A stretch of 64,000 bases of DNA from JAXLZZ01 sp046350675 (GTDB taxonomy: Bacteria; Patescibacteriota; Saccharimonadia; Saccharimonadales; UBA4665), in the NCBI GenBank assembly GCA_046350675.1, contig JAXLZZ010000007.1:9089-73088 (forward strand), given 5' to 3'. Below, piece by piece: positions 33,349-42,196 of this stretch. The notes beneath the pieces were generated by a model. It did no database searches and was not told the DNA's origin. It worked only from the letters and a program-made list of their open reading frames with translations. Each line of letters begins with the position of its first letter. Within the stretch, counting starts at the first letter, position 1. Both the position numbers and the translations under genes were made by a program.

Positions 33349-33660
33349 ATGAAAGCAATTCGTGTTGAAAAACTTCGGGTGGGCTCGTTTGCGAAGGTTG
33401 TAGGTATTGTACAAGCAATCATCGCATTCATTTACGGCGCAATCATAACCTTGTCGGTTATCGCCGGTCAAATAACAAGTGACAGCTCTGTCGTGCGCAG
33501 CCTAGGCGTAAGCGTTGGCGTACTCGGCTTGGCAGTTGTGCTGTTCCCAGCAGTCGCCTATGTGATTGGTTGGGTGCAGGGTGCTGTGGCAGCTATCGTT
33601 TTGAACTTTGCGTTCAAAGAGGGTGCACACCTCGATATCGAAATTTCTGATATCAAGTAA
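33349..33660 (+). CDS. Two-TM membrane protein, DUF3566-like
   Basis: 103 residues; GGAGGG site before the ATG. TM ~18-40 and ~52-88 (long Gly/Ala/Val-rich hydrophobic region), with a C-terminal FKEGAHLDIEISDIK. The layout resembles DUF3566-type actinobacterial membrane proteins. A strong terminator follows. Confidence 0.6.
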   Translation: MKAIRVEKLRVGSFAKVVGIVQAIIAFIYGAIITLSVIAGQITSDSSVVRSLGVSVGVLGLAVVLFPAVAYVIGWVQGAVAAIVLNFAFKEGAHLDIEISDIK

Positions 33661-33676
33661 TTTCGATTCTGTGCAA

Positions 33677-33707
33677 AAAATATCCGGCACTTGTGGCCGG
33701 ATATTTT
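33677..33707 (+). terminator. Rho-independent terminator
   Basis: AAAATATCCGG...CCGGATATTTT hairpin with G/C-rich core and T-run directly after the 33349 gene. Confidence 0.9.
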
Positions 33708-33742
33708 GATTATTCTCACCTGTAGTTTGTTATGATGAGCCT

Positions 33743-34903
33743 ATGTCAGTAATCACGAAAATATCTCGCAAATTCCGTTCGTTGCAGAACAGCTATATCA
33801 CCTATAACAGCGTGTATATCTCTAGACAAGCAATTCTACATAATTATGATATGTTTGCTGCCATGCCTGCGAACCAGTATGTTATTCCAGTTCTTAAAGC
33901 AAATGCCTACGGACATGGATTGGAGCAACTTGTATCGATTCTTCGTGATCGTTCTATGCCTTACGTCGCTGTAGACGGCTACTTCGAGGCAATCCGTATC
34001 CATGAAATATCTGACCAGCCTGTGCTGGTTATGGGCGCGATCGATCCGCGTAATTTTGCGCGTATTAAAACGAAACACTGTGCTTTTGTGGTGCATGATA
34101 CCTCCACACTTGAAGCGCTTGCTGCCACCGGCAAGAAAATCAGGGTACATCTTGAGCTCGATACTGGTATGCATCGACACGGGGTGGCACATGATGAGAT
34201 TGATGATTTTTTGAAGACCCTGAAGAAGTATCCAAAACTTGAGCTAGAAGGTGTAATGACGCATCTTGCTGACGCTGATAACCCGCGCTCCATTACATTT
34301 ACAACGCAACAAGCAAAACTTTTTGACGCTGTGATCGAGAAGATTCTAACTCGCGGGTACACTCCAAAATACCTACATGTTGCCCAAACTGCTGGCTCCA
34401 CAAAAGTCCAGTCAAAATATGCGAACACGGCCCGGATAGGCATTGGACTCTATGGCGTGAATCCGCTGGAAAAACACGATGATAGCTGCCAAATACTTGA
34501 TGGATTACAGCCCGCATTAACGCTCAACAGTACTATTTCAAAAGTGATCGATCTCAAAAAAGGCGACACGGTAAGCTATGGTCGAACCTTTGTGGCTCCA
34601 AAAAACATGCAGATAGCAGTGTTGCCGCTTGGCTACTACGAAGCAATTCCCCGAACTTTGAGCAACGTTGGGGTAGTGCAGGTAAGGGGCACGTATGCGC
34701 CCATTGTAGGTAGGGTTTGTATGAATCACACAATGATCGATATTACGGATAGTTCTGCTCAAACAGGCGATGCAGTGGTCATATTCAGCTCGAATACAAA
34801 AGATCGAAACAGCATTCAATCAACTTCTCGACAACATAAGCTATTCTCCTACGAGCTATTGGTAGGTATCTCGTCAGCAGTTCGCAGAACAATTGTTGAC
34901 TAG
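33743..34903 (+). CDS. alr: Alanine racemase
   Basis: 386 residues. PLP lysine in LKANAYGHG, GxDGY-like first barrel strands, LDTGMHRHG, RIGIGLYGVNP, and the second catalytic Tyr region GDTVSYGRTF. It makes D-alanine for peptidoglycan. TATGAT at 33731-33736 ends 7 nt before the ATG (leaderless). Followed by uppP, also a cell-wall gene. Confidence 0.95.
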   Translation: MSVITKISRKFRSLQNSYITYNSVYISRQAILHNYDMFAAMPANQYVIPVLKANAYGHGLEQLVSILRDRSMPYVAVDGYFEAIRIHEISDQPVLVMGAIDPRNFARIKTKHCAFVVHDTSTLEALAATGKKIRVHLELDTGMHRHGVAHDEIDDFLKTLKKYPKLELEGVMTHLADADNPRSITFTTQQAKLFDAVIEKILTRGYTPKYLHVAQTAGSTKVQSKYANTARIGIGLYGVNPLEKHDDSCQILDGLQPALTLNSTISKVIDLKKGDTVSYGRTFVAPKNMQIAVLPLGYYEAIPRTLSNVGVVQVRGTYAPIVGRVCMNHTMIDITDSSAQTGDAVVIFSSNTKDRNSIQSTSRQHKLFSYELLVGISSAVRRTIVD

Positions 34904-34923
34904 TAGAGTGCTATAATTCGGGT

Positions 34924-35760
34924 ATGGATATATGGCAAGCAATTGTGCTCGGTATCGTCGAGGGTGTAACTGAGTTTTTGCCGATTTCGAGTACCGGCCA
35001 TCTAACAATTCTCGAAAAACTCTTTGGCTATCAGATTAACGATCCGGATATCACGGCTTTTACGGCGATTATCCAAGTTGGTGCTGTGCTGGCAACGGTA
35101 CTTTTTTTACGCAGAGACATTATTAGGATAGGCAAAGCGTGGTTTAAGGGTTTGGCAAACGGGGAAGCGCGCAAACATTTTGATTATCGCTACGGCTGGG
35201 CAATCATAATTGGTTCAATACCGATCGGTATTATCGGATTCTTATTCAAAGACCAGGTTGAGACGACGCTAAGGAGTTTGTGGGTTGTAGCTTTTGCGCT
35301 CATTTTGTGGAGCGGCGTAATGTGGCTGGCTGACACCTACACCAAGCATAGTCGCCACGAAAAGTCGGTCAACTGGAAAGACACATTGTTCATTGGTATC
35401 GTGCAGTGTTTGGCGTTGATCCCTGGTGTTTCTCGCTCGGGCGCAACAATGACGGCCGGTTTATATCGAGGATTTGATCGTGTAACGGTTACGAAGCTCT
35501 CATTCTTTCTGTCGATTCCAGCGCTCTGCGCAGCAGCCGTGCTACAAACGGCAACTGAGTATGACAATATAGCTCACGGTGTAGGCTGGCCAGCGACTAT
35601 CACCGCTACAGTGGTTAGCTTTATTACCGCCTACATTGCGGTTTCGTGGCTGCTCAAGTTTATTGCCAATCATAGCTACTTGGTATTCATCATCTACCGA
35701 CTCATTCTTGGCAGTGTCCTGATCGCATTGCTGGCCACTGGCGCGATAGCAGCCGTGTAG
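34924..35760 (+). CDS. uppP: Undecaprenyl-diphosphate phosphatase
   Basis: 278 residues, about eight TM. Motifs EGVTEFLPISSTGHL and PGVSRSGATMTAG are the BacA/UppP active-site signatures. It recycles undecaprenyl pyrophosphate for wall synthesis. TATAAT (34912-34917) ends 7 nt before the ATG (leaderless). Confidence 0.97.
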   Translation: MDIWQAIVLGIVEGVTEFLPISSTGHLTILEKLFGYQINDPDITAFTAIIQVGAVLATVLFLRRDIIRIGKAWFKGLANGEARKHFDYRYGWAIIIGSIPIGIIGFLFKDQVETTLRSLWVVAFALILWSGVMWLADTYTKHSRHEKSVNWKDTLFIGIVQCLALIPGVSRSGATMTAGLYRGFDRVTVTKLSFFLSIPALCAAAVLQTATEYDNIAHGVGWPATITATVVSFITAYIAVSWLLKFIANHSYLVFIIYRLILGSVLIALLATGAIAAV

Positions 35761-35779
35761 TGCTACAATAGCTATAGAG

Positions 35780-36232
35780 ATGAAAACAAAAATAACTGAC
35801 ATTGATGTAAGGCTAATTGCGTTCTTTAAGCGATCATTTATCCCTGTTGCACGTGTCTCGATATTTATTGTGTTCTTCTGGTTTGGGCTGATCAAATTAT
35901 TGGGTTTGAGTCCGGCCAGCCCCTTAGCAAAAGCCTTGATTGGTCAAACTGTAGGACTGCAATACTTTGATACGCTCTTCGTGATACTGGCGCTTATGGA
36001 GTGTGTGATCGGTATTTTATTCTTGTTTCCTAAAGCAACACGTATTGTTATCCCACTATTGCTGATTCATATGCTGATCGTATGTTCGCCATTGATCATG
36101 GTGCCCGCGTACACCTGGCAATCGTTCCTAGTTCCAACGTTAGAAGGGCAGTACATCATTAAAAATGCTGTCGTTGTAGCGGTCGCAATTGGCATTGCTG
36201 CCTCTGCGCAGCCTTTGCGCACCAAAAAATAG
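35780..36232 (+). CDS. Four-TM DoxX-like membrane protein
   Basis: 150 residues; TM at ~20-40, ~67-85, ~90-110 and ~125-142. Architecture and motifs (FFWFGLIKLLG, ECVIGILFLFP) resemble DoxX/DUF417-like quinone-linked membrane proteins. TACAAT ends 11 nt upstream, giving a 4-nt leader. Function unknown. Confidence 0.65.
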   Translation: MKTKITDIDVRLIAFFKRSFIPVARVSIFIVFFWFGLIKLLGLSPASPLAKALIGQTVGLQYFDTLFVILALMECVIGILFLFPKATRIVIPLLLIHMLIVCSPLIMVPAYTWQSFLVPTLEGQYIIKNAVVVAVAIGIAASAQPLRTKK

Positions 36233-36247
36233 TATTGGGGCGTTTAG

Positions 36248-36754
36248 CTAGCGCTGTTTCTTGAGCGAATGCTTGAATCTAATCTGTAGAGATATGTCTT
36301 TGCCGCCGCCATAGCAAGTGACTCGAGCAGGTGCGTTTTTATCAGCTCTGCGTAAGCGCGCAGTGTTATAGATTGTTTCCAGCGTAGTTTTAGACGTGTG
36401 CTGATCTTTTTGCTGAGGCCCTTCCGCGAACGGCTGCTTAAAGGACGGGTTATCATTCCACTTACGAGTGCGCGCATCCCATTGCTCAATGCGCGTTAGT
36501 ACAAGGGGCCCGTGCGTAAATTCTTGATAATCAGAGAACATCTCAACATCGCATACGGTTTTCCCCGTACCTGGATTGAAGCGCATATTAAGAGCCGGTA
36601 CACCTTCTTTCGTTGGCACCTGAAGGGGTGTTCTGTAGGCATCGGCTTCTTCTGCAGCCCCAAGCATCGCCATACCGGCCAGTAGGGCAGTTGCAGGTGT
36701 GGCTAAGCGTTTTGCTTGCTCGAGTAGGCTGTGGTTTGCTGTTTCAATTGACAT
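36248..36754 (-). CDS. Small exported protein, function unknown
   Basis: 168 residues. An N-terminal polar stretch, then hydrophobic ~17-33 (ATPATALLAGMAMLGAA) with possible cleavage after ADA. The exported part is basic with two Cys (TVCDVEMF, VTCYGG). The long polar start before the hydrophobic segment resembles the 5401 and 7356 proteins. No domain recognised. Confidence 0.6.
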   Translation of the reverse strand: MSIETANHSLLEQAKRLATPATALLAGMAMLGAAEEADAYRTPLQVPTKEGVPALNMRFNPGTGKTVCDVEMFSDYQEFTHGPLVLTRIEQWDARTRKWNDNPSFKQPFAEGPQQKDQHTSKTTLETIYNTARLRRADKNAPARVTCYGGGKDISLQIRFKHSLKKQR

Positions 36755-36863
36755 GACTGCAAGTAGTATCTCTGCATGTGGTAATTACTGCAAGCATCAG
36801 CACGTTATTTTGCTACAGGATGCAGCACCGATGTTTGGTGGAGGAAGGTGTATTATTGCTTAC

Positions 36864-37628
36864 ATGGTATTACCAAAACAAAAAGCCGCCAGAAAAGTTT
36901 TGACGCAACGAGTTACGCTTGCCGACGGTCGCGAGACGACTGTACACGTCTTGAGGGTGAGTCGAAAGGCTCTGCGATTACGCGTTGTACGTTTTGATCG
37001 GCCAACTCGTTTGCTTGACTGGTGCCAGCAGCACGCCATCCCGAATGCGATTAATGGTGGTTTCTTCGGGAATGACATTAATGGTGCGGAAAACGGGGCG
37101 CCGGTAGGCGAAGTCTGGATTAACGGACAAAAAATAGCCAAGACCATGACACAGTTTGATCGAGGTTGCGTATATATCAGCAAGCAGGGCGAAATCCGTA
37201 TTGGCCCGCGGAGTACGCTCCCGAAACGTATTGATGGCGATCTATTGGAAGTTGGACCTTTGCTGATTAACGAGGGTAAGCCAGTGCTCGAGCTTAATGA
37301 CGAGGGTTTTTCGGCCGAGGCAAACTTTTTTGATAACGACGTAACGATTGGTCGCGCACAACGTGTGGCTATTGCCTGTGATTCCGATACCGTCTGGATG
37401 GCCGTGTGTGAAGGCAGGAGCCCTACAGAAGCGGGCTTCACCCTAGGAGAGATGGCTGATTTTCTGAAGAGTCTAGGGGCAAGAGATGCACTTAATCTTG
37501 ATGGCGGCAGTGGAAGTAGCTTGGTTATCGACCACAAGCTCATTAACAAGCCACGCATGGGTGCAGACAGAAATTTCCGTGAATTTCCCCGTGGCCGAGA
37601 AATCGTAACTGCAATTATATTGGAATAA
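36864..37628 (+). CDS. Phosphodiester glycosidase family (NAGPA/DUF2233) protein
   Basis: 254 residues from the ATG at 36864. TATTAT (36851-36856) ends 8 nt upstream; the preceding 55 in-frame codons overlap the divergent promoter and are excluded. INGGFFGNDI..., GPLLI, and the diagnostic ALNLDGGSGSSLVI fit the phosphodiester glycosidase fold. No signal peptide, so probably cytoplasmic. Possible role in sugar-phosphodiester or wall-polymer turnover. Confidence 0.85.
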   Translation: MVLPKQKAARKVLTQRVTLADGRETTVHVLRVSRKALRLRVVRFDRPTRLLDWCQQHAIPNAINGGFFGNDINGAENGAPVGEVWINGQKIAKTMTQFDRGCVYISKQGEIRIGPRSTLPKRIDGDLLEVGPLLINEGKPVLELNDEGFSAEANFFDNDVTIGRAQRVAIACDSDTVWMAVCEGRSPTEAGFTLGEMADFLKSLGARDALNLDGGSGSSLVIDHKLINKPRMGADRNFREFPRGREIVTAIILE

Positions 37629-37629
37629 T

Positions 37630-37704
37630 TGGTGCGGATGTGGGGAGTCGAACCCCAGTCTCAACCTTGGGAAGGTCATATAATAGCCGTTATACTACAC
37701 CCGC
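37630..37704 (-). tRNA. tRNA-Gly (CCC)
   Basis: 75 nt on the reverse strand: acceptor GCGGGTG/CATCCGC with one G-U pair, anticodon loop TTCCCAA (CCC), T-arm GGGGTTCGACTCCCC, discriminator A, encoded CCA. Directly follows the glycosidase gene tail-to-tail. Confidence 0.94.
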
Positions 37705-37714
37705 CAATAAATAA

Positions 37715-37790
37715 TGGAGCCACCTAGCAGGATCGAACTGCTGACCTACACGTTACGAATGTGTCGCTCTACCAACTGAGCTAAGGTGGC
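37715..37790 (-). tRNA. tRNA-Thr (CGT)
   Basis: 76 nt on the reverse strand: acceptor GCCACCT/AGGTGGC, anticodon loop TTCGTAA (CGT), T-arm AGCAGTTCGATCCTGCT, discriminator U and encoded CCA. Its UCCA end is complementary to the TGGA in the thrS leader (42885-42888). Confidence 0.94.
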
Positions 37791-37841
37791 GTGCTGAGCA
37801 CCGATGTATTATAACGGATTTAATTTCACAAATGCTACACT

Positions 37842-38060
37842 ATGCATGTGTACGAGAATGACTTTGAAAGGCAGCCTAGCAAACGAGAGCCAGCACAGGT
37901 TATTGGGGGTGCTGATCGTGTGCCCACGTGGGTGCCTGCACTCGGTGAATTGCACGAGTTATACTGTAAATCTCAGACCAATATTGGGGACACCGAACAG
38001 CAGCACGGCGACGAAGTGCTTATAGCTCCGAACGACCCAGTAGAGAAGCCTGAAACATAA
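37842..38060 (+). CDS. Small hypothetical protein
   Basis: 72 residues, acidic/polar, VPTWVPALGELHELYC in the middle. TACACT at 37836-37841 predicts a transcription start at 37848, which is an in-frame GTG (codon 3); translation may begin there rather than at the ATG. No family recognised. Confidence 0.5.
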   Translation: MHVYENDFERQPSKREPAQVIGGADRVPTWVPALGELHELYCKSQTNIGDTEQQHGDEVLIAPNDPVEKPET

Positions 38061-38102
38061 ATTCTCCACACCTGTTAATTAGTGCTACAATAGACAGCAA
38101 GA

Positions 38103-38471
38103 ATGGCCTCTACAAACAAGAAGTATTTTCATGACCACCTTGTGCTTTTGCTGTTGAGCATTGCTGCGTTTTTAACGATTGCTGTCAGCATCTTTATTGC
38201 AGTTAAGCTTGGCACAGGGCACTCCAACACCTATATCGTGCAGTGTCGTGATTGCTCAAACCCAAGCGCGATCAATCGATTTACCAGCGGTGGTGTGGGT
38301 AGTCTATTGAGCTTTATTGCTTTTGCAATCGTAGTCCTGATATCGAGCACTGCTATCAGCATGCGTGTCTATAAGATTCACCGCCAGTTGGCGCTTACGG
38401 TGCTCGGACTTGGAGTCCTCTTGCTTATCCTGACTGTGATAGTAAGTAACGCTCTCTTGATGCTCCGATGA
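38103..38471 (+). CDS. Three-TM membrane protein coupled to glycosyltransferase
   Basis: 122 residues; TM ~12-34, ~66-85 and ~94-118, with a Cys-x-x-Cys pair (VQCRDCSN) in the loop after TM1. TACAAT ends 12 nt upstream. Its stop overlaps the start of the GT2 gene (ATGA), so the two are probably partners. Function unknown. Confidence 0.7.
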   Translation: MASTNKKYFHDHLVLLLLSIAAFLTIAVSIFIAVKLGTGHSNTYIVQCRDCSNPSAINRFTSGGVGSLLSFIAFAIVVLISSTAISMRVYKIHRQLALTVLGLGVLLLILTVIVSNALLMLR

Positions 38472-40078
38472 CAGATATCGAGATTCCGTACGAAAAAGAC
38501 CGCAAAGGTCACTACCGTTTTTTTGAGATTTTACCAGGCGCACTCAGCTGGACATTAATCCTTTTGCCACTTGTGCTTAGTGTTATCAACGTATCATTGG
38601 CAGTATTCTTTATACTGTTTTATTTACTCGTTTTCTTTGTGCGTGCGCTGGGCTACGCTGCACGTGTCATTGGCGGCTATCGCTCTATGAAGCAGCAAAA
38701 GAACCTGTCGTGGGCTAAGCTCAACGAAGACCTCAATAACGGCACAATAGTTAGCAAGGGGATCAAACACCCCAAGTGGCACAAACGCAACATGGAACTG
38801 CTATCGAGCAGATCGCACGACTACAAACCTGCAGATATCACACACGCCGTTATTATTGCTACTGTTGATGAGAGCCGTGAAGTGCTTGAGCCAACGATTC
38901 AGGCTGTGCTGAGTTCGAAATACAAAAAAGAAAAGATGATTTTGGTAATCGCCTACGAAGGACGTGCTGGCAAGGTTGCAGAAGACCGCGCCAAGGAGCT
39001 CATCAAAGTGTACGGCAAAGAATTTAGCCACGCGATGGCGGTTAAGCATCCCCCCAACATTCCTGGTGAACAGATTGGCAAGGGTGGTAATGTAACCTAT
39101 GCTGGCCGCGAACTGCAGAAATATCTCGAGAAGAAAAAGATTGATATGGACACTACACTGGTTACCACGCTCGACTCCGACAATCGTCCCGACAAGAGTT
39201 ATTTTGCCGCATTAAGCTACCTATTTTGCGTAGTCCCTAAGCCGCTCAGGGCCTCTTACCAGCCTCTGCCAATGTTTACCAACAATATTTGGGATGCCCC
39301 AACATTGATGCGCGTTATTGCCACGGGTAATAATTTATTCTACTTGGTTGGCAGTCAGCGTCCGCACTTATCACGCAACTTCTCGGCTCACGCTCAGCCA
39401 ATGAGCTCACTGATTGCGATGGATTTTTGGAGCGTGCGCACAATTGTAGAAGACGGCCATCACTTTTGGCGATCATATTTCCATTTTGATGGCGACTATA
39501 GAGTATATCCACTCAGTGTGCCAATCTATCAGGATGCGGTACTGGCTGATGGCTACTGGCGTACCATCAAAGCCCAGTTCTATCAGCTACGTCGCTGGAC
39601 CTACGGTGCATCAGATGTAGCGTATGTTGCCAGCAAAGCGTTTTACACCAAAAACGTCGTGCCCAAAGCCGATGCGTTGGCTAAATTATTGCGATTGCTC
39701 GAAGGCCACGTTACCTGGGCAACTGGTCCGCTGCTTGTCTTCCTCGCGGCATTTATTCCACCGTTGATACACCCACAGAGCCTTGCAGCCAACGAGTTGC
39801 CCTTGATTGTGAGTCGTGTACAGCGCATTGGTATCATCGGTCTTTTGATCTCAGTCTATGTAGCGTTAGTAATCTTGCCACCGCGCCCAGCACGCCACAA
39901 GCGCCATCGCTCAGTATTAATGCTTGCTCAATGGGCGCTGCTGCCACTCACGAATATTCTCTTTGGCTGCACCGCAGCCTTCAACTCGCAAACGCGCTTA
40001 ATGTTCAAGAAATATCTCAGCAAGTTCGACGTGACCGAAAAGGCCACCGTCGATGCCTCCGGCAAACGCACCAAATAA
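38468..40078 (+). CDS. Membrane-bound family 2 glycosyltransferase
   Basis: 536 residues: two N-terminal TM (~25-65), GT-A domain with VIIATVDESREVLEPTIQAVL, D-x-D-like LVTTLDSDNRPD, a VEDGHHFWRSYFHFDGDYRV segment and QLRRW (the Q/RxxRW acceptor motif), then C-terminal TM helices (~415-500). Resembles processive GT2 enzymes such as cellulose or hyaluronan synthase. Probably makes a surface glycan; substrate unknown. Confidence 0.85.
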   Translation: MTDIEIPYEKDRKGHYRFFEILPGALSWTLILLPLVLSVINVSLAVFFILFYLLVFFVRALGYAARVIGGYRSMKQQKNLSWAKLNEDLNNGTIVSKGIKHPKWHKRNMELLSSRSHDYKPADITHAVIIATVDESREVLEPTIQAVLSSKYKKEKMILVIAYEGRAGKVAEDRAKELIKVYGKEFSHAMAVKHPPNIPGEQIGKGGNVTYAGRELQKYLEKKKIDMDTTLVTTLDSDNRPDKSYFAALSYLFCVVPKPLRASYQPLPMFTNNIWDAPTLMRVIATGNNLFYLVGSQRPHLSRNFSAHAQPMSSLIAMDFWSVRTIVEDGHHFWRSYFHFDGDYRVYPLSVPIYQDAVLADGYWRTIKAQFYQLRRWTYGASDVAYVASKAFYTKNVVPKADALAKLLRLLEGHVTWATGPLLVFLAAFIPPLIHPQSLAANELPLIVSRVQRIGIIGLLISVYVALVILPPRPARHKRHRSVLMLAQWALLPLTNILFGCTAAFNSQTRLMFKKYLSKFDVTEKATVDASGKRTK

Positions 40079-40168
40079 CGTAAAGCACAAGTATTAACAG
40101 GGGCGGAAAGTTTGCGAAACAGAAGCCCTAGCTTTAGAATAAGTGCATAATTATTCTATGGAGAAAAT

Positions 40169-40936
40169 ATGAGCGAAAACATACTGGCAGAACTATATGG
40201 GGCTAAAGTGGAGAAGGAGCGGCGAGCCGAAGAGGCCGCAGCCAGACGCGAGAAGGAGCACCAACAGATGCTCTGGGAAGCAGGTGAGCTGCGAAGAACA
40301 GTTATTGAGCCCCGTAACGAAATTGCTGAGAGACTTGACGGCTTGCTGAAGACGATAGGTGTCGATAGCACCGACATAAGTGTCCCCACGCACAGCTACA
40401 ATGTGCAATCACTAGAGGAGGCTTTTGAAGATGCGCGTGAGGGACAGTACCGTAGGGAGCAGCTGGCTAATGTTGAGTCCGCAAGTCTATTGGTTGATCT
40501 GGGCGAACTACCTGCAGATGATCGAGGTGTAGAGCATGCAGTGGCGCAACTTTTTGCTAAGCACACACAAAAATACGTCGGCAGCCCCAAGAAAATCTCT
40601 CGCATGAAATCTAAGCGAGAGTATCAGGTTGTTGAGAAGGATGCTCCGACTCTTAGGAAAGTTGGTCTTAAGATCTCTACGTTCGGTGGAGATCAAGAAG
40701 GGGATCTTCTAGATGATAGTCTCTGGTATAACCCTGCGGCAGCATATTACCAAGATGAAGTATTGGCGAATGAGAGTGAGCTGCAAAGTTTACGCGGGCA
40801 AAAGCAGAGTGTTATCACTATGGGTTCGGTGCTAGCACTGCTCGAAGCACGTATAGATGGTCATCCCGAGCGCATCTTACCTCCGTCAGACGAATTTGCA
40901 CATATGCCTGGCAGCTGGCATCTTAGCGAATGCTAA
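40169..40936 (+). CDS. Hypothetical coiled-coil protein
   Basis: 255 residues. Residues ~10-60 are a charged coiled coil (EKERRAEEAAARREKEHQQMLWEAGELRR). No TM or signal. GGAG precedes the ATG by 6 nt. No family recognised. Confidence 0.6.
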   Translation: MSENILAELYGAKVEKERRAEEAAARREKEHQQMLWEAGELRRTVIEPRNEIAERLDGLLKTIGVDSTDISVPTHSYNVQSLEEAFEDAREGQYRREQLANVESASLLVDLGELPADDRGVEHAVAQLFAKHTQKYVGSPKKISRMKSKREYQVVEKDAPTLRKVGLKISTFGGDQEGDLLDDSLWYNPAAAYYQDEVLANESELQSLRGQKQSVITMGSVLALLEARIDGHPERILPPSDEFAHMPGSWHLSEC

Positions 40937-40940
40937 AACT

Positions 40941-41348
40941 TTAACTTTGGTGGTGGGCGGTGTAGTGGACGCTGGCAGCGGTGTCGAAACGGTTTAGGGC
41001 TACTTTGGTTATCTGAATAATAGTGTCTTTTTCGATGATGCCATCTTGGGTTTGCTTGAGCAGCCGGTAGATAATGCTGTCTGTGAGCCCCTGAGCGTCC
41101 TCAAGAGAGTTTTTGCGGTGCCCACAGCTCCGAAGTACACTAACGAGCAGTTTATCGCGCAAAAACGGCTGTAAATCGTTACCCTGATACTTTACTCGCC
41201 ACGCACCACTATAATCAATGCTTTCCTCAGTGGTAAACACCGTGAAGCACTGCTGGCAATGCCGTCGGCGCCAGATTCGATTTGTCCAAACCTGCGGCCG
41301 AGAGTTCGTAACCTTTATATTTTTCGATCCGCACTGTACGCAAATCAT
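40941..41348 (-). CDS. nrdR: NrdR-like transcriptional regulator
   Basis: 135 residues. N-terminal zinc ribbon C-x-x-C...RRRHCQQCFTVFTTEE, then an ATP-cone-like domain (DFL-type helix pattern, TDSIIYRLLKQTQDGIIEKDTIIQ). NrdR represses ribonucleotide reductase genes in response to nucleotide levels. Slightly shorter and more divergent than typical (~150 aa). GGAGGG precedes the ATG. Confidence 0.8.
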   Translation of the reverse strand: MICVQCGSKNIKVTNSRPQVWTNRIWRRRHCQQCFTVFTTEESIDYSGAWRVKYQGNDLQPFLRDKLLVSVLRSCGHRKNSLEDAQGLTDSIIYRLLKQTQDGIIEKDTIIQITKVALNRFDTAASVHYTAHHQS

Positions 41349-41401
41349 GCCTAACCCTCCACGTGTTTTGAGAGCTTAATTTTCTCGAAAAGTTGTAAAA
41401 C

Positions 41402-41421
41402 CATGTCAACATGTTGACATG
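41402..41421. promoter_or_regulatory. Perfect 20-bp palindrome upstream of nrdR
   Basis: CATGTCAACATGTTGACATG, symmetric over all 20 bp and containing TTGACA on both strands. A related palindrome CTACATGTTGACATGTAG lies at 60948-60965. Could be an operator; NrdR-box identity is not evident. Confidence 0.5.
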
Positions 41422-41479
41422 TCGCTATTAAAAAAGCTAGTGGATAACTCCATAAAAAGTGCGGATAAGTCTATGAATT

Positions 41480-41562
41480 GTCATCTCGAGGGAACCGAGA
41501 GATCTCTCCAAACTCTGTGCAGACCTACAGAGATTTCTCCTGGTTACGCTACTCGAGATGAC
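41480..41562. repeat. 83-bp element with 11-bp terminal inverted repeats
   Basis: GTCATCTCGAG (41480-41490) and CTCGAGATGAC (41552-41562) are perfect inverted repeats. Between them are two degenerate AGAGAT(C/T)TCTCC motifs. A tail-to-tail pair of REP-like units (MITE/BIME-like). Confidence 0.75.
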
Positions 41563-41585
41563 AGGGATGGAATGGAAAAACAAAA

Positions 41586-41614
41586 CCCCGAGTAGCTGCG
41601 AGGCTCACTCGGGG
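41586..41614 (-). terminator. Terminator for the reverse-strand 41914 transcript
   Basis: CCCCGAGT...ACTCGGGG hairpin; on the reverse strand it is followed by TTTTGTTTTT, so it mainly serves the transcript starting at ~41935. Confidence 0.7.
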
Positions 41615-41646
41615 TATTTTGCGACGTTACTATTGCTAACCTATAT

Positions 41647-41788
41647 CATCCAAAACCTACATTTTCAGCCGCGCCTCGCTGGCTAAAAAGCAGTTTTCTT
41701 CGCTCGGTGTATCTACAGATACGCCTCACTCTGATAACCTACTTTTTAACTCAGTGATCCATCACCTGAAATCTACAGGTTTTGGATG
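41647..41788. repeat. 142-bp long inverted-repeat element
   Basis: Ends CATCCAAAACCT and AGGTTTTGGATG are perfect complements, followed inwards by TTTTCAG/CTGAAAT, with an inner GTATC-TACA-GATAC hairpin. Non-coding; resembles in style the elements at 42640 and 48622. Confidence 0.75.
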
Positions 41789-41806
41789 ACACAGGCTAAA
41801 CCAGGC

Positions 41807-41914
41807 TTATTTGGTGGCAGCAGTGCGGATTCGGCGGATTCTGTCGTTGTCTTTTGAAGCATTTAACTCTTCGTAAAACAACTTGAAGGCGTCTAAAGCG
41901 CTTGCTTTGTTGAT
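41807..41914 (-). CDS. Possible 35-aa small protein with AUC start
   Basis: A promoter at 41970-41942 and an AAGGAAG ribosome site (41928-41922) lead into an open frame with no ATG, GTG or TTG. The first plausible codon is ATC (41914) 7 nt from the site. The product (helical NKASALDAFKLFYEELNASK then basic RIRRIRTAATK) looks protein-like. It could instead be part of a non-coding RNA of ~360 nt. Low confidence as a gene. Confidence 0.3.
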   Translation of the reverse strand: MNKASALDAFKLFYEELNASKDNDRIRRIRTAATK

Positions 41915-41941
41915 ACCAAAACTTCCTTGTTTAACCGAACA

Positions 41942-41970
41942 ATAGTAGCAAATAGATGTATATTAGTCAA
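41942..41970 (-). promoter_or_regulatory. Reverse-strand promoter
   Basis: TTGACT (41970-41965), 17 bp, TACTAT (41947-41942) on the reverse strand; start predicted near 41935. Confidence 0.6.
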
Positions 41971-42119
41971 TACTTTAGCCATAAAAGCTAGTGCTTATAA
42001 CAGGGGTAAAGCCTTTCCATTTGATCACTCTTCATTTAATGGCTATTTAATATTTGCTCGTGGCTTACTATCTTGCGTTAACAGAGACGGTGCGTTATAG
42101 TTTCTCGAGTACCAAGTGA

Positions 42120-42196
42120 GGGCGATTAGCTCATTTGGCTAGAGCGCCACATTGACGTTGTGGAGGTGATAGGTTCGAATCCTATATCGCCCACCA
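42120..42196 (+). tRNA. tRNA-Val (GAC)
   Basis: 77 nt: acceptor GGGCGAT/ATCGCCC, D-arm, anticodon loop TTGACGT (GAC), T-arm ATAGGTTCGAATCCTAT, discriminator A and encoded CCA. A terminator-like hairpin follows (ACCCC/GGGGT, ~42202-42225). Confidence 0.94.
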
